Assembly (NCBI GenBank): GCA_016180275.1
Contig: JACPBN010000017.1
Location: 1 to 14,306, forward strand
Direction: 5' to 3'
Source of the DNA: Candidatus Woesearchaeota archaeon
Lineage (GTDB): Archaea; Nanobdellota; Nanobdellia; Woesearchaeales; UBA10200
Length of the DNA stretch: 14,306 nt
In this document: positions 6,618-14,189 of the stretch, piece by piece
How the letters are laid out: each line of letters begins with the position of its first letter
How positions within the stretch are numbered: position 1 is the first letter of the stretch
Made by a program: the position numbers and the translations under genes
Notes under the pieces: generated by a model
Seen by the model: only the letters and a program-made list of their open reading frames with translations
What the model was told of the DNA's origin: nothing
Databases searched by the model: none

Positions 6618-6926
6618 TTACTCGATCATCTCAATCTCAATATTTAAGCCCTCAGGAATAGGAACTCTCATGACAAGCCTTAAAGCTCTTTCGTCAAGGC
6701 CAAGATCAATTAATCGCTTATGAATCCTCATCTCAAATCTTTCCCAGGTAGCTGAACCTTCTCCGCATGGACCGCGCCTGGTGTTAAGCTTAAGTCTTTT
6801 TGTAGGCAATGGGATAGGGCCGTGCATCTCAACGCCTGTCTTTTCAGCAATATCCTTGATGAACTGACAAGTCTTGTTGATTTTATCAATTTCAGTGCTT
6901 GCTAACTTTATTCTTGCCTTTTGCAT
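6618..6926 (-). CDS. rpsJ: Small-subunit ribosomal protein uS10, archaeal type
   Basis: A 102-residue full-length uS10 with the conserved parts in order: MQKARIKLASTEIDKINKTC, then GPIPLPTKRLKLNTRRGPCGEGS, the long loop that reaches into the 30S head, then ERFEMRIHKRLIDL and the C-terminal strand VPIPEGLNIEIEMIE. It binds 16S rRNA in the head of the small subunit. It follows tuf on the same strand by 211 nt, the usual archaeal tuf-rpsJ order. The gap here is long and carries its own TATA box, two hairpins and a short ORF. The Shine-Dalgarno GAGGT (6940-6936) is nine bases from the ATG. Confidence 0.97.
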   Translation of the reverse strand: MQKARIKLASTEIDKINKTCQFIKDIAEKTGVEMHGPIPLPTKRLKLNTRRGPCGEGSATWERFEMRIHKRLIDLGLDERALRLVMRVPIPEGLNIEIEMIE

Positions 6927-6938
6927 TTTTTCTCTACC

Positions 6939-6968
6939 TCAGATTTTTACGAAAATCTGTAAAAACAT
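6939..6968 (-). CDS. Nine-codon leader ORF upstream of rpsJ
   Basis: ATG (6968-6966) follows GAGGTGGGG (6978-6970), a strong archaeal Shine-Dalgarno with a short four-base spacing from GAGGTG. The ORF encodes MFLQIFVKI and stops with TGA (6941-6939). That stop overlaps the GAGGT ribosome binding site of rpsJ, whose ATG is 12 bases further on. The geometry suggests translational coupling or leader-peptide control. Real translation is unproven and an ORF of this size can arise by chance, but its SD quality and stop placement are unusual. Confidence 0.4.
   Translation of the reverse strand: MFLQIFVKI
6940..6959 (-). promoter_or_regulatory. Hairpin next to the rpsJ ribosome binding site
   Basis: On the minus strand CAGATTTT pairs with AAAATCTG over a CGTA loop. 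The last base of the stem is the first G of the rpsJ Shine-Dalgarno GAGGT, so folding would affect ribosome access. Ribosomes translating the nine-codon ORF would melt it. Confidence 0.5.
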
Positions 6969-6988
6969 TCCCCACCTCGTTAGTGTAA

Positions 6989-7029
6989 GGTAAAGTTAAT
7001 GATATGCATCATGATAAACTGGGTTTACC
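6989..7029 (-). promoter_or_regulatory. Structured 5' leader hairpin between tuf and rpsJ
   Basis: On the minus strand, GGTAAA (7029-7024) pairs with TTTACC (6994-6989), GTT with AAC, and ATGAT with ATCAT over a GCAT tetraloop. The pieces are separated by a CCCA bulge and a TATC/T internal loop. Given the TATA box at 7046-7060, the transcript would start at about the first base of this hairpin. It could be a binding site for uS10 or another ribosomal protein, or act in tuf mRNA 3'-end formation. Confidence 0.5.
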
Positions 7030-7045
7030 GTGATTTTTTGGTTTG

Positions 7046-7060
7046 TTTAAAAATATATTA
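7046..7060 (-). promoter_or_regulatory. TATA box for a separate rpsJ transcript
   Basis: TAATATATTTTTAAA on the minus strand, in a very AT-rich stretch, predicts a start near 7025-7030. This implies that rpsJ has its own promoter in addition to any read-through from tuf. Confidence 0.45.
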
Positions 7061-7137
7061 TAACAAAATAAACAAAACCGAAATTATAAATTAAATGTAA
7101 CTTAATATTTAATAAATAAAATAACAAAATAAAAAAT

Positions 7138-8427
7138 TTAAACTTTCTTGACTAGATCAATACACATTCCTGCAGCAACTGTGCTTCCGGAATCCCTGAT
7201 AGCAAATCTTGCCATCTGCGGAATATCTTTTTGCTTCTCAATTGCCAGTGGTGCAGTAGGCTTTATCTTGATTATTGCTGCATCTCCATTCTTGATAAAG
7301 TCTGGCTTTTCAGCTAATGTCTCGCCTGTTGCAGGGTTTAATTTTCTGACAATCTCTGTTACTGTGCAAGCTACCTGTGCAGTGTGTATATGGAACACTG
7401 GGGTATAACCGATTGTTATAACGCTTGGATGATTCAATACGATTATCTGCGCAGTAAATTCTGTTGCTACAGTTGGAATACTGTCTAAATGACCAAGTAC
7501 ATCGCCTCTTGCAATGTCTTTCTTGCCTATACCACGGACGTTAAATCCTATGTTATCCCCTGGCTCAGCTTCAGTCATCTGTTCGTGATGCATCTCGATA
7601 GTCTTGACTTCGCCTTGGATGCCTTTACCGTCTCTTGCTGGCATTACAATGATTTTATCTCCAAGCTTCATTATGCCTGTTTCAACTCTGCCAACTGGAA
7701 CAACACCGATACCTGTAATATTATATACGTCCTGGATAGGTAATCTTAGTGGTAAGTTAACTGGCTTCTCTGGCTCTTTTAATGTGTCAAGTGTTTCCAG
7801 CAAAGTTGTGCCTATGTACCACGGCATGTTTGCAGATTTCTTGACAACGTTCTCTCCGTGCAGTGAAGCAACTGGAACAAATATTACTGTTTCTGTCTTG
7901 AAACCAACGCTTTTTAGTAGCTGAGAAACTTCTGACTTTACTTGTTCAAATCTCTTTTGATCATATTTTGCCATGTCCATTTTGTTGACAGCAATTATTA
8001 ATTGACCAACGCCCAAAGTTCTTGCTAAGAAAACATGTTCTTTTGTCTGTGCCTGTACGCCATCTCCTGGGTTAGCTGAAACAACTAGAACAGCAGCATC
8101 TGCTTGAGAAGCTCCTGTAATCATGTTCTTGACAAAGTCTCTGTGGCCTGGAGCATCTATGATTGTGAAGTAATACTTTGGGGTATCAAACTTCTTGTGA
8201 GATAAGTCAATTGTGACTCCTCTTTCTTGCTCTTCCTTAAGATTGTCCATGACGAATGCAAATTCAAAGCCGCCCTTACCAAGCTGCGCTGCCTTTTCAG
8301 TCAGCTTTCTCATAGTTTGTTCATCTACGTTGCCTGAATCGTATAGTAATCTGCCTACAGTTGTTGATTTTCCATGATCAACGTGTCCAATAAAGACCAG
8401 GTTAATATGGGGTTTAGTTTTTGCCAT
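7138..8427 (-). CDS. tuf: Translation elongation factor EF-1 alpha
   Basis: A full-length 429-residue archaeal EF-1A, the GTPase that delivers aminoacyl-tRNA to the ribosome. G1 is GHVDHGKST (residues 14-22), the switch I region is RGVTIDL (69-75), G3 is DAPGH (91-95) and G4 is NKMD (148-151). The beta-barrel domains II (VYNITGIGVVPVGRVETG) and III (HPSVITIGYTPVFHIHTAQVAC, ending GMCIDLVKKV) follow. The start is set by a strong AGGAGGAC five bases upstream. The leader contains a run of 15 A just before this site. It precedes rpsJ on the same strand. Confidence 0.98.
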   Translation of the reverse strand: MAKTKPHINLVFIGHVDHGKSTTVGRLLYDSGNVDEQTMRKLTEKAAQLGKGGFEFAFVMDNLKEEQERGVTIDLSHKKFDTPKYYFTIIDAPGHRDFVKNMITGASQADAAVLVVSANPGDGVQAQTKEHVFLARTLGVGQLIIAVNKMDMAKYDQKRFEQVKSEVSQLLKSVGFKTETVIFVPVASLHGENVVKKSANMPWYIGTTLLETLDTLKEPEKPVNLPLRLPIQDVYNITGIGVVPVGRVETGIMKLGDKIIVMPARDGKGIQGEVKTIEMHHEQMTEAEPGDNIGFNVRGIGKKDIARGDVLGHLDSIPTVATEFTAQIIVLNHPSVITIGYTPVFHIHTAQVACTVTEIVRKLNPATGETLAEKPDFIKNGDAAIIKIKPTAPLAIEKQKDIPQMARFAIRDSGSTVAAGMCIDLVKKV

Positions 8428-8556
8428 TTTTATGTCCTCCTAATTTGTTTTTTTGACAATTTTTTTTTTTTTTTATATGTCTTTCGCACATAAATCCTCT
8501 TATACATAGCTGCACATACTATAAACAAGCCATCACTAGCTGTTCTTCATAGTTCC

Positions 8557-8568
8557 CTATATATAATA
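8557..8568 (-). promoter_or_regulatory. Probable tuf TATA box and long leader
   Basis: ATTATATATAGG on the minus strand predicts a start near 8535 and a leader of about 105 nt. The leader carries an A15 tract (8474-8460) and the AGGAGGAC ribosome binding site. A long leader is unusual beside the leaderless genes in this window. Confidence 0.45.
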
Positions 8569-8693
8569 CTTCATGGATTTTCATTATTGTTTATAAAGGT
8601 TTCTCTTTTGAGTCGTGAAAATGGAAATAACATTTATTTGTAATTATACCCAAAGCAGATAATTATCGAACATTTGTTTGCTTTTCGTAATAA

Positions 8694-8732
8694 GCAAAGG
8701 CAATTATATATCCGGAAATTTGTTGCCTTTGC
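8694..8732. promoter_or_regulatory. Inverted repeat around a TATA box upstream of coaE
   Basis: GCAAAGGCAA (8694-8703) and TTGCCTTTGC (8723-8732) are exact inverted repeats separated by 19 bp. The spacer holds ATTATATAT (8703-8711), a good TATA box for rightward transcription starting near 8735. The arrangement fits an operator for a dimeric regulator, or a hairpin. A closer AT-rich box (AATAAAA, near 8759) could instead drive a leaderless coaE mRNA. Confidence 0.5.
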
Positions 8733-8789
8733 GATATCAGGCTAATAATAACAAAAGTAATAAAAAGTAGCTTGGTTTAATAATCTTTT

Positions 8790-9380
8790 ATGATACTAGG
8801 TCTAACAGGCAATTTCAGAAGCGGAAAATCTACAGTTGCAGAGATGTTTAAAGAGATAGCAGGGGACAGAGTAAATATCATTGATGTGGACAAGATAGGC
8901 CATGATGTGCTTAACGGAGAATGCTACAAAGAAGTCATTGAAGAGTTTGGAAGCGATATATTGGATTATGACTTGAAGATTGATAGAGAGATTTTGAGAG
9001 AGATAGTTTTTAGCAATAGAACAAAGCTGAAAAAGTTAGAAAGCATTCTGCACCCAAGAATGCTCAACGAAATTGAAAAGGAATTGCGAAGATTAGACAC
9101 AAAGCATTCTGTTATTATTATTCAGGCAGCAATCTTGGTTGAATTAGGTTTGCTTGGACTTGTAGACAAGCTTATTGTTGTGACATGCAATAAGCAAATT
9201 GAAAGATTAAATAATAAAGACAAGAGATTAAGTATAAATGAAGAAGAAATCAACAAGATTCTTGATGTGCAGATGGATGAATCTGCATTAGAAGCAAAAG
9301 CTGATTTTGTTGTCGACAATAATGGCAGCTTGGAGAATACTAGGATGCAAGTGGAAAATGTTTGGAATACAATCAACTGA
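8790..9380 (+). CDS. coaE: Dephospho-CoA kinase, CoaE type
   Basis: A 196-residue P-loop kinase of the usual CoaE length. The Walker A motif is GNFRSGKST (residues 7-15), followed by IIDVDKIGHDVL, which matches the conserved IDAD segment. The CoA-domain motif FGSDIL...IDREILREIVFSN and LESILHPRML come next. The lid region is near residues 138-160 (ERLNNKDKRLSINEEEI). It phosphorylates dephospho-CoA with ATP, the last step of CoA synthesis. Many archaea use an unrelated GTP-dependent enzyme, so the CoaE type suggests an ancestral or acquired bacterial-style gene. No Shine-Dalgarno is visible, consistent with a leaderless or short-leader mRNA. Confidence 0.88.
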   Translation: MILGLTGNFRSGKSTVAEMFKEIAGDRVNIIDVDKIGHDVLNGECYKEVIEEFGSDILDYDLKIDREILREIVFSNRTKLKKLESILHPRMLNEIEKELRRLDTKHSVIIIQAAILVELGLLGLVDKLIVVTCNKQIERLNNKDKRLSINEEEINKILDVQMDESALEAKADFVVDNNGSLENTRMQVENVWNTIN

Positions 9381-9388
9381 GCAGATAT

Positions 9389-9424
9389 CTTTATAAGAAA
9401 TTATTACACTAGCTAAACAAATAC
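9389..9424 (-). repeat. Solo copy of the element flank motif
   Basis: On the minus strand this begins GTATTTGTTTAGCT and stays about 83 percent identical (30 of 36 positions by eye) to 225-190. No GCGGCGAC block follows. It lies directly after the coaE stop and about 45 nt before the next ATG, so it could be an element remnant or a shared regulatory sequence. Confidence 0.55.
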
Positions 9425-9440
9425 TATTTTTCAATTAAAT

Positions 9441-9449
9441 TTTAAAATA
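9441..9449 (+). promoter_or_regulatory. TATA box of the NagB-like gene
   Basis: TTTAAAATA is centred 25 nt before ATG 9470, implying a leaderless transcript. The 10-mer ACTATTTTTC occurs on both sides (9423-9432 and 9452-9461), a possible operator or chance repetition in AT-rich sequence. Confidence 0.5.
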
Positions 9450-9469
9450 ACACTATTTTTCTGTTAGTT

Positions 9470-10450
9470 ATGAACACCATAACCATTACAATTTTAAATG
9501 ATCCTGAAGCTGTTGCAAAATTTCGCGCAGATGATTTAGAAGCCAGAATAAGTGAGCGCAGAATTAACTCTTTAATTCCAAACACAGGCAATACGCCAAG
9601 AAGAATGCTGGAGTTATTAGTAGAAAGACGGCTGAATTTATCTGAAATTAAACTCCTATTGTTAGATGAATTATTGCCTTGGCTGAGTCAAGGATTCAGG
9701 GCGACTAGTGATGCTTCCTTTGAATCTTATATTAAAGCAAATTGGATTAATCAGCTGCCAGAGAGATGCAGCCCTAAATTTTATATTCATAATGTTGGCA
9801 GAGCAGATTGTGATATTGTAAGAGAAGAACTAAAGCGCGGAAAAGAAGCAGGAGTTATAACTGTAGAAGGATCTGTTGTAAATTTAAAAGAGAATGGATA
9901 TAGAAATCATAGAAAATTAGCCACTATAATGAAAGCTTGTAAAGATTACAGTGAATTAATCGCCAGGATTAAACCAGATATTGCAATGCTTGGCATAGGC
10001 CCAATGCCTTATCCGCACTCTGCATTAAATTGCGAATATACCCCTGAATCCGCATCAACTGGATTGAGAGTTTTAGATTTAGCTAGTAGGAAAAAACTTG
10101 CATATTTGTTTGGCGGATATCAAAAAGTACCTCCTTATGGATTAAGTATAGGTCCAAGAGAATTGATACATGATGTTAAAGAACTATGGATAACTGCTGC
10201 CGGTACGCAGTATGCAGGATCAGTTTCACATGCATTATTAACAGCTACTAAAAGCGATAATTATATTAAAAGCTCTATTGGCTATCTGATAACGGCATCT
10301 GTAGCTGGCAGAGATCGGGTTATTAGTATAGTTTTAGATGATAAAGCTGCAGAAATTTTAATGGAAGAAGGAAATAGAAAACAGTTAATAGCCAATTATC
10401 ACAGAAATGGCATTAATATAGAGATTAGAGATCTTAGAAATGCCGGATGA
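9470..10450 (+). CDS. Divergent NagB-fold sugar-phosphate isomerase/deaminase-like protein
   Basis: A 326-residue protein resembling glucosamine-6-phosphate deaminases. LIPNTGNTPRRMLELL (35-50) matches the phosphate-binding loop, LLLDELLPW (63-71) the NLDEY segment with D66, and MLGIGPMPYPHSALNCE (173-189) the GxGxxGHIAFNEP segment with H183, N187 and E189. VPPYGLSIG (220-228) and the following ELWITAAG fit the VPxxALTxG strand and lid base. It is longer than E. coli NagB (266 residues), with an extra basic segment near 110-165. The aspartate before the catalytic histidine is not conserved, so the reaction may differ. It could act on an amino-sugar or other sugar phosphate. It appears monocistronic and leaderless. 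Confidence 0.65.
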   Translation: MNTITITILNDPEAVAKFRADDLEARISERRINSLIPNTGNTPRRMLELLVERRLNLSEIKLLLLDELLPWLSQGFRATSDASFESYIKANWINQLPERCSPKFYIHNVGRADCDIVREELKRGKEAGVITVEGSVVNLKENGYRNHRKLATIMKACKDYSELIARIKPDIAMLGIGPMPYPHSALNCEYTPESASTGLRVLDLASRKKLAYLFGGYQKVPPYGLSIGPRELIHDVKELWITAAGTQYAGSVSHALLTATKSDNYIKSSIGYLITASVAGRDRVISIVLDDKAAEILMEEGNRKQLIANYHRNGINIEIRDLRNAG

Positions 10451-10467
10451 TTAATTCAGTGAAAACA

Positions 10468-10476
10468 TATTTATAG
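10468..10476 (+). promoter_or_regulatory. TATA box of lysS
   Basis: ATATTTATA, centred about 61 nt before ATG 10533, predicts a start near 10500 and a purine-rich leader of about 30 nt without a Shine-Dalgarno. Confidence 0.45.
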
Positions 10477-10532
10477 TAGAGAGAAATAATACTGATTAAA
10501 GAACATTGCAAGAAAAAAAGAAAAATACAACA

Positions 10533-12404
10533 ATGAAAGAGAAAAATATGATTAATAAAAATAATTTAGATAAACAAATGAATAACGAAATTAATGAGCA
10601 AAAAAAACAAGCTAAACTTGCAAAAGAGATTGAAAAAACTGAGGAAGAAAACACATTAATGTTCTGGGCAGACCAGATTGCAAGAGAAGTGATTGAGAGA
10701 GTAGAGAGCGTCCCATTATTAAAAAAATTAACTAAGCAGCACGGCTATATTATTTATGATGAGAAAACGCCATCTGGCAAAATCCATATTGGCAGCGGCA
10801 GAGGCTGGGTTATACATGATGCAATTGCAAAAGCATTAAGAGATCAGGGAGTAAAAGCAAGATTTATTCTAAGCAGCGATGATATTGATCCATTTGACAG
10901 AATGAACTCAGATTTGCCACCTAAATTTGAAAAATACTTAGGTATGCCTTTTCGCGACATACCTTCTCCTGTTAATGGATATGAAAACTTTGGGCAGTAT
11001 TATTTCATGCAGTGCGTAGAAAAATTTGAAGAGTTTGGAATACAGGCAGAGATTGAAAGCACAGGCGATGCTTATGATTCTGGGTTATTTAATGACACAA
11101 TTAGGGTTGCGCTCAATAATATTCCAAAGATAAAAGCTATTTATGAGGAGATAAATAAGAAAGAGTATGACAAATTTCCTTTTAACCCAATTTGTGAGAA
11201 ATGCGGAAAGATAGGCACAACAAAAGCATATGCCTGGGATGCAGAGAAAGAGATTGTCAAATATCGGTGCGAGCCTACATTTGTTACTTGGGCAACCGGC
11301 TGCGGCCATGAAGGAGAAATTTCTCCATTTGATGGCAATGGCAAATTTCCATGGAAAGTTGAATGGGCAGCTAAATGGCCAACTAAGCATGTTGTATATG
11401 AAGTTGCTGGAAAAGATCATTTTACCAAAGGCGGCTCAAGGGATGTTGCAATTAGGATAGCAGATCAAGTTTTTAATTATCCTGTACCATTGCCAAGCAA
11501 AGTTAGTGCAGCAGAAGAAATAAATGTAAAATCAAAAAAAGACAAAAAGATAGGTGACAATAAAAGTAAAATTACTTCAGATACTGTTACAAAGATTTAC
11601 GAGCTGGGCAAAGCATACGAATTTTTTAACATTGGCGGCAGAAAAATGTCAACCTCTAAGGGCCAAGGAATTGCATTTTCTGAGGTAACAGATATTTTGC
11701 CTGCATATATTGTCAGGTATTTGTTAATCAGGTCAAGGCCGCATACTGTTGTTGATTTCGATCCCTTTAATAGAAATGACTTAATTTTATTGTTTGACAG
11801 GTATGACAAGACTGAGAGAATTTATTTTGGCGCAGACAAGGAAGAAGAGAATATTGATGATAAAGAAAGAAAACAACAGCGCAGAATATATGAATTAAGC
11901 CATGTTGGCAAAATCCCTGATAAAATGCCGATACAGATTCCGCTCACATACGCTTCAAATGTCATTCAGGTTGGAAAAAATGAAGAAGGTGCAATTGCTC
12001 TGTTAAAAAAGTCCGGGCATCTGCCAGAAGATATTTCAGGCATTGACAGGCATTATTTGATGCAGCGTTTCACAGATGCAAAAAACTGGTTGGAGAGATT
12101 TGCAACTGATGAATACAAGTTCATTGTAACAGATGAAGTTAAGGATAATGTTAAAAAGAATTTAAATGACAAACAAAGAAAAGTCCTTCATCTGCTGGCA
12201 AAAGATCTGCACAATACAATATGGGCAGAAAAAGATTTGCATAATCATTTTTGGAAGGTTTGCGAGAAGGAAAAACTCGACGTGAAAGAATTCTTTGCTG
12301 CTGCATATTCTGTTTTAATCAACAAACTACGTGGCCCTAAACTGGCAAATTTTGTCTTGACAGTTGGGCAGGAGAAAGTTGCTGATTTGTTTGAGAGCAC
12401 TTGA
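10533..12404 (+). CDS. lysS: Class I lysyl-tRNA synthetase with lysine-rich tail and insertion
   Basis: A 623-residue archaeal class I LysRS that charges tRNA-Lys. The HIGH-like motif is TPSGKIHIGSGRG (80-91), a zinc-ribbon segment CEKCGK...CGH follows, then KDHFTKGGSRD, and KMSTSKG at 371-377. The C-terminal helical domain (DLHNTIWAEKDLHNHFWKVC) binds the anticodon. The family normally begins at MFWADQIA (ATG 10659); here about 42 lysine- and glutamate-rich residues precede it. ATG 10533 is chosen from the TATA position, but 10548, 10578 or 10659 remain possible. A lysine-rich insert (VKSKKDKKIGDNKSK and surroundings) of about 35 residues sits just before KMSTS, where other class I LysRS have a short link. 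Confidence 0.95.
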   Translation: MKEKNMINKNNLDKQMNNEINEQKKQAKLAKEIEKTEEENTLMFWADQIAREVIERVESVPLLKKLTKQHGYIIYDEKTPSGKIHIGSGRGWVIHDAIAKALRDQGVKARFILSSDDIDPFDRMNSDLPPKFEKYLGMPFRDIPSPVNGYENFGQYYFMQCVEKFEEFGIQAEIESTGDAYDSGLFNDTIRVALNNIPKIKAIYEEINKKEYDKFPFNPICEKCGKIGTTKAYAWDAEKEIVKYRCEPTFVTWATGCGHEGEISPFDGNGKFPWKVEWAAKWPTKHVVYEVAGKDHFTKGGSRDVAIRIADQVFNYPVPLPSKVSAAEEINVKSKKDKKIGDNKSKITSDTVTKIYELGKAYEFFNIGGRKMSTSKGQGIAFSEVTDILPAYIVRYLLIRSRPHTVVDFDPFNRNDLILLFDRYDKTERIYFGADKEEENIDDKERKQQRRIYELSHVGKIPDKMPIQIPLTYASNVIQVGKNEEGAIALLKKSGHLPEDISGIDRHYLMQRFTDAKNWLERFATDEYKFIVTDEVKDNVKKNLNDKQRKVLHLLAKDLHNTIWAEKDLHNHFWKVCEKEKLDVKEFFAAAYSVLINKLRGPKLANFVLTVGQEKVADLFEST

Positions 12405-12479
12405 ATTTTTTAATGGATATAAATTAGAAGCGATAAGTTTAGTTAAGATTTAATAAGTTTATTTTTATGTATGTGCATA

Positions 12480-12622
12480 GCAGCTGCCGCCAATTTAGTT
12501 GGCACGGATAAATTTAAAGAAGCGAAGTTGCGACGGGCAATACAATAAAGCTACGAATCAACTAATGCAACACGCAATGCTTTTCTATTCTCACATTCGT
12601 CTAGTGCGGCTTTATGCCGCAC
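12480..12622 (+). repeat. Dispersed intergenic element, copy C
   Basis: It starts GCAGCTGCCGCCAATTTA, carries the core GTTGCGACGGGCAA (12527-12540) 47 nt later, and CACGCAATGCTT (12571-12582) 44 nt after the core start, exactly as in copy A. GCCAA-TTTAG-TTGGC forms a hairpin near its start. It ends in a perfect hairpin (GTGCGGC, 12604-12610, with GCCGCAC, 12616-12622). The copy begins 75 nt after the lysS stop, in sense orientation, and lies upstream of the guaB promoter. Confidence 0.75.
12604..12622 (+). terminator. GC-rich hairpin at the end of copy C
   Basis: Seven GC-rich base pairs close a TTTAT loop. T-rich sequence (CTTCTTTTCTC) follows about 6 nt later. It could end or stabilise a lysS or element transcript, and it insulates guaB from upstream transcription. 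Confidence 0.45.
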
Positions 12623-12654
12623 ACTTGCTTCTTTTCTCGTCTATAAACCGCAAG

Positions 12655-12666
12655 ATTTATATAATA
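12655..12666 (+). promoter_or_regulatory. TATA box of guaB
   Basis: ATTTATATAATA predicts a start near 12687 and a leader of about 44 nt. The leader contains a T8 tract and GGAG (12720-12723), seven bases before the ATG. Confidence 0.6.
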
Positions 12667-12730
12667 CAGGCAGCTATCTCTTAAAGAAAAGTCAAAAAAT
12701 ATTGTATGAACTTTTTTTTGGAGCAATAAA

Positions 12731-14182
12731 ATGCGATGGGGATTGACTTTCGACGATGTTCTATTAGTGCCTAGAAAAAGCAATGTTCTGCCAAACCAAG
12801 TTGGCACTAAAGTAAAATTAACTAAGGATATTACACTAAATATTCCGCTGTTAAGCGCAGCTATGGACACTGTGACTGAATCAAAGCTTGCAATTGCCAT
12901 TGCATCAGAAGGCGGTATTGGCATGATTCACAAAAATATGTCAATTGAAGCACAGGCAGATGAAGTCAGAAAAGTCAAGAGATTTGAAAATGGCTTCATT
13001 ATAGATCCATTGGCAATTAATCCAGAAGCGCTTATTCAGGAGCATTATGATATTTCAAAATCATCCGGCATCTCAAGATTGCCTGTTGTTGAAAATGGAT
13101 TTTTAGTAGGCATGATAACAGACAATGATTATTCTATACAAAAGCATTCAAAACTGAAAGTAAGAGACAGAATGGTAGACTTGAAAGATCTTGTAACTGC
13201 GCAGTCCGGAATTTCATTGGATAAAGCAAATGAAATTTTGATAGAAAGCAGGCATGGCACTTTGCTTGTTGTCGACAAGAATAACAGATTAGTAAGCATT
13301 GTCACAAGAAAAGACATTGAAAAAAATGAGACATATCCAAATGCGTGCAAGGATAAAGATAAAAAATTGAGAGTAGGAGCAGCGGTTGGAGTGTTTGATT
13401 TAGAAAGAGTAGAAGCGCTTGTTAAAGCAGGAGTAGATATAATCACAGTTGATTCTGCGCATGGCCATTCAAAAAATGTTATTGAAACTATCAAGCAGAT
13501 AAAAAAGAAGTTTTCTATTCCTATAATTGCAGGCAATATAGCAACTGCACAGGCAGCAAAAGATTTAATTGCTGCTGGAGCAGACGTTTTGAAAGTTGGT
13601 ATTGGCCCAGGTGCAATCTGCACGACTAGGGTTGTTACAGGTGTCGGAGTGCCGCAAGTAACTGCCATTCAAGATGTTGTAGAAGCAGCAGGCAATGTTT
13701 CTGTGATAGCAGATGGCGGCATTAAATATTCTGGAGATGTTGCTAAAGCAATTGCTGCAGGAGCTACTGCAGTCATGATAGGAAACATGTTTGCTGGCTG
13801 CGATGAAACTCCAGGAAGGATTGTTTTCAATCAGGGAAGAAAATATAAATCTTATAGAGGCATGGGCTCAGTTGGGGCAATGATGCAGGGAAGCAAAGAT
13901 AGATATATGCAGAAGCATGTCACTGAATCAAGAAAGTTAGTGCCAGAAGGCATTGAAGGAGTTGTGCCATATAGGGGAACATTGTCAGAAAATATATACC
14001 AATTAATTGGCGGATTAAGAAGCGCAATGGGATACTGCGGTGCAGCAACAATTGATGAAATGAGAAAGAATGTTGAGTTCATCCAGATAACTAAGGCCGG
14101 CTTAAAAGAAAGCCACCCGCATGATGTCACAATAACTGAAGAAGCGCCTAATTATAGCGTTAGCAGTGATAATGATTATTAG
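12731..14182 (+). CDS. guaB: Inosine-5'-monophosphate dehydrogenase
   Basis: A 483-residue full-length IMPDH, the NAD-dependent oxidation of IMP to XMP that commits purines to GMP. The N-terminus MRWGLTFDDVLLVPRKSNVLP is typical. Two CBS domains occupy about residues 90-205. D241-SAHGHS and the catalytic loop GPGAICTTR with C297 are present, as are ADGGI (D328), the phosphate loop around MIGNMFAGCDETPG, and the mobile flap with YMQKHVTESRKLVPEGIEG and PYRG. The start is fixed by GGAG seven bases upstream and by the family start. It has its own promoter, after repeat copy C, and copy D begins 39 nt after the stop. Confidence 0.97.
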   Translation: MRWGLTFDDVLLVPRKSNVLPNQVGTKVKLTKDITLNIPLLSAAMDTVTESKLAIAIASEGGIGMIHKNMSIEAQADEVRKVKRFENGFIIDPLAINPEALIQEHYDISKSSGISRLPVVENGFLVGMITDNDYSIQKHSKLKVRDRMVDLKDLVTAQSGISLDKANEILIESRHGTLLVVDKNNRLVSIVTRKDIEKNETYPNACKDKDKKLRVGAAVGVFDLERVEALVKAGVDIITVDSAHGHSKNVIETIKQIKKKFSIPIIAGNIATAQAAKDLIAAGADVLKVGIGPGAICTTRVVTGVGVPQVTAIQDVVEAAGNVSVIADGGIKYSGDVAKAIAAGATAVMIGNMFAGCDETPGRIVFNQGRKYKSYRGMGSVGAMMQGSKDRYMQKHVTESRKLVPEGIEGVVPYRGTLSENIYQLIGGLRSAMGYCGAATIDEMRKNVEFIQITKAGLKESHPHDVTITEEAPNYSVSSDNDY

Positions 14183-14189
14183 GGAAGTT

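Noticed and set aside
8430..8507. 25-residue lysine/arginine-rich ORF in the tuf leader, ending two bases before the tuf ATG
   Set aside because: It has no Shine-Dalgarno, its lysines come from an A15 tract, and it reads through the tuf ribosome binding site; a chance frame in A-rich sequence is more likely.
13129..13668. 179-codon frame antisense to guaB, and similar antisense frames over tuf, lysS and the coiled-coil gene
   Set aside because: These are shadows of strongly recognised genes and have no independent start signals.
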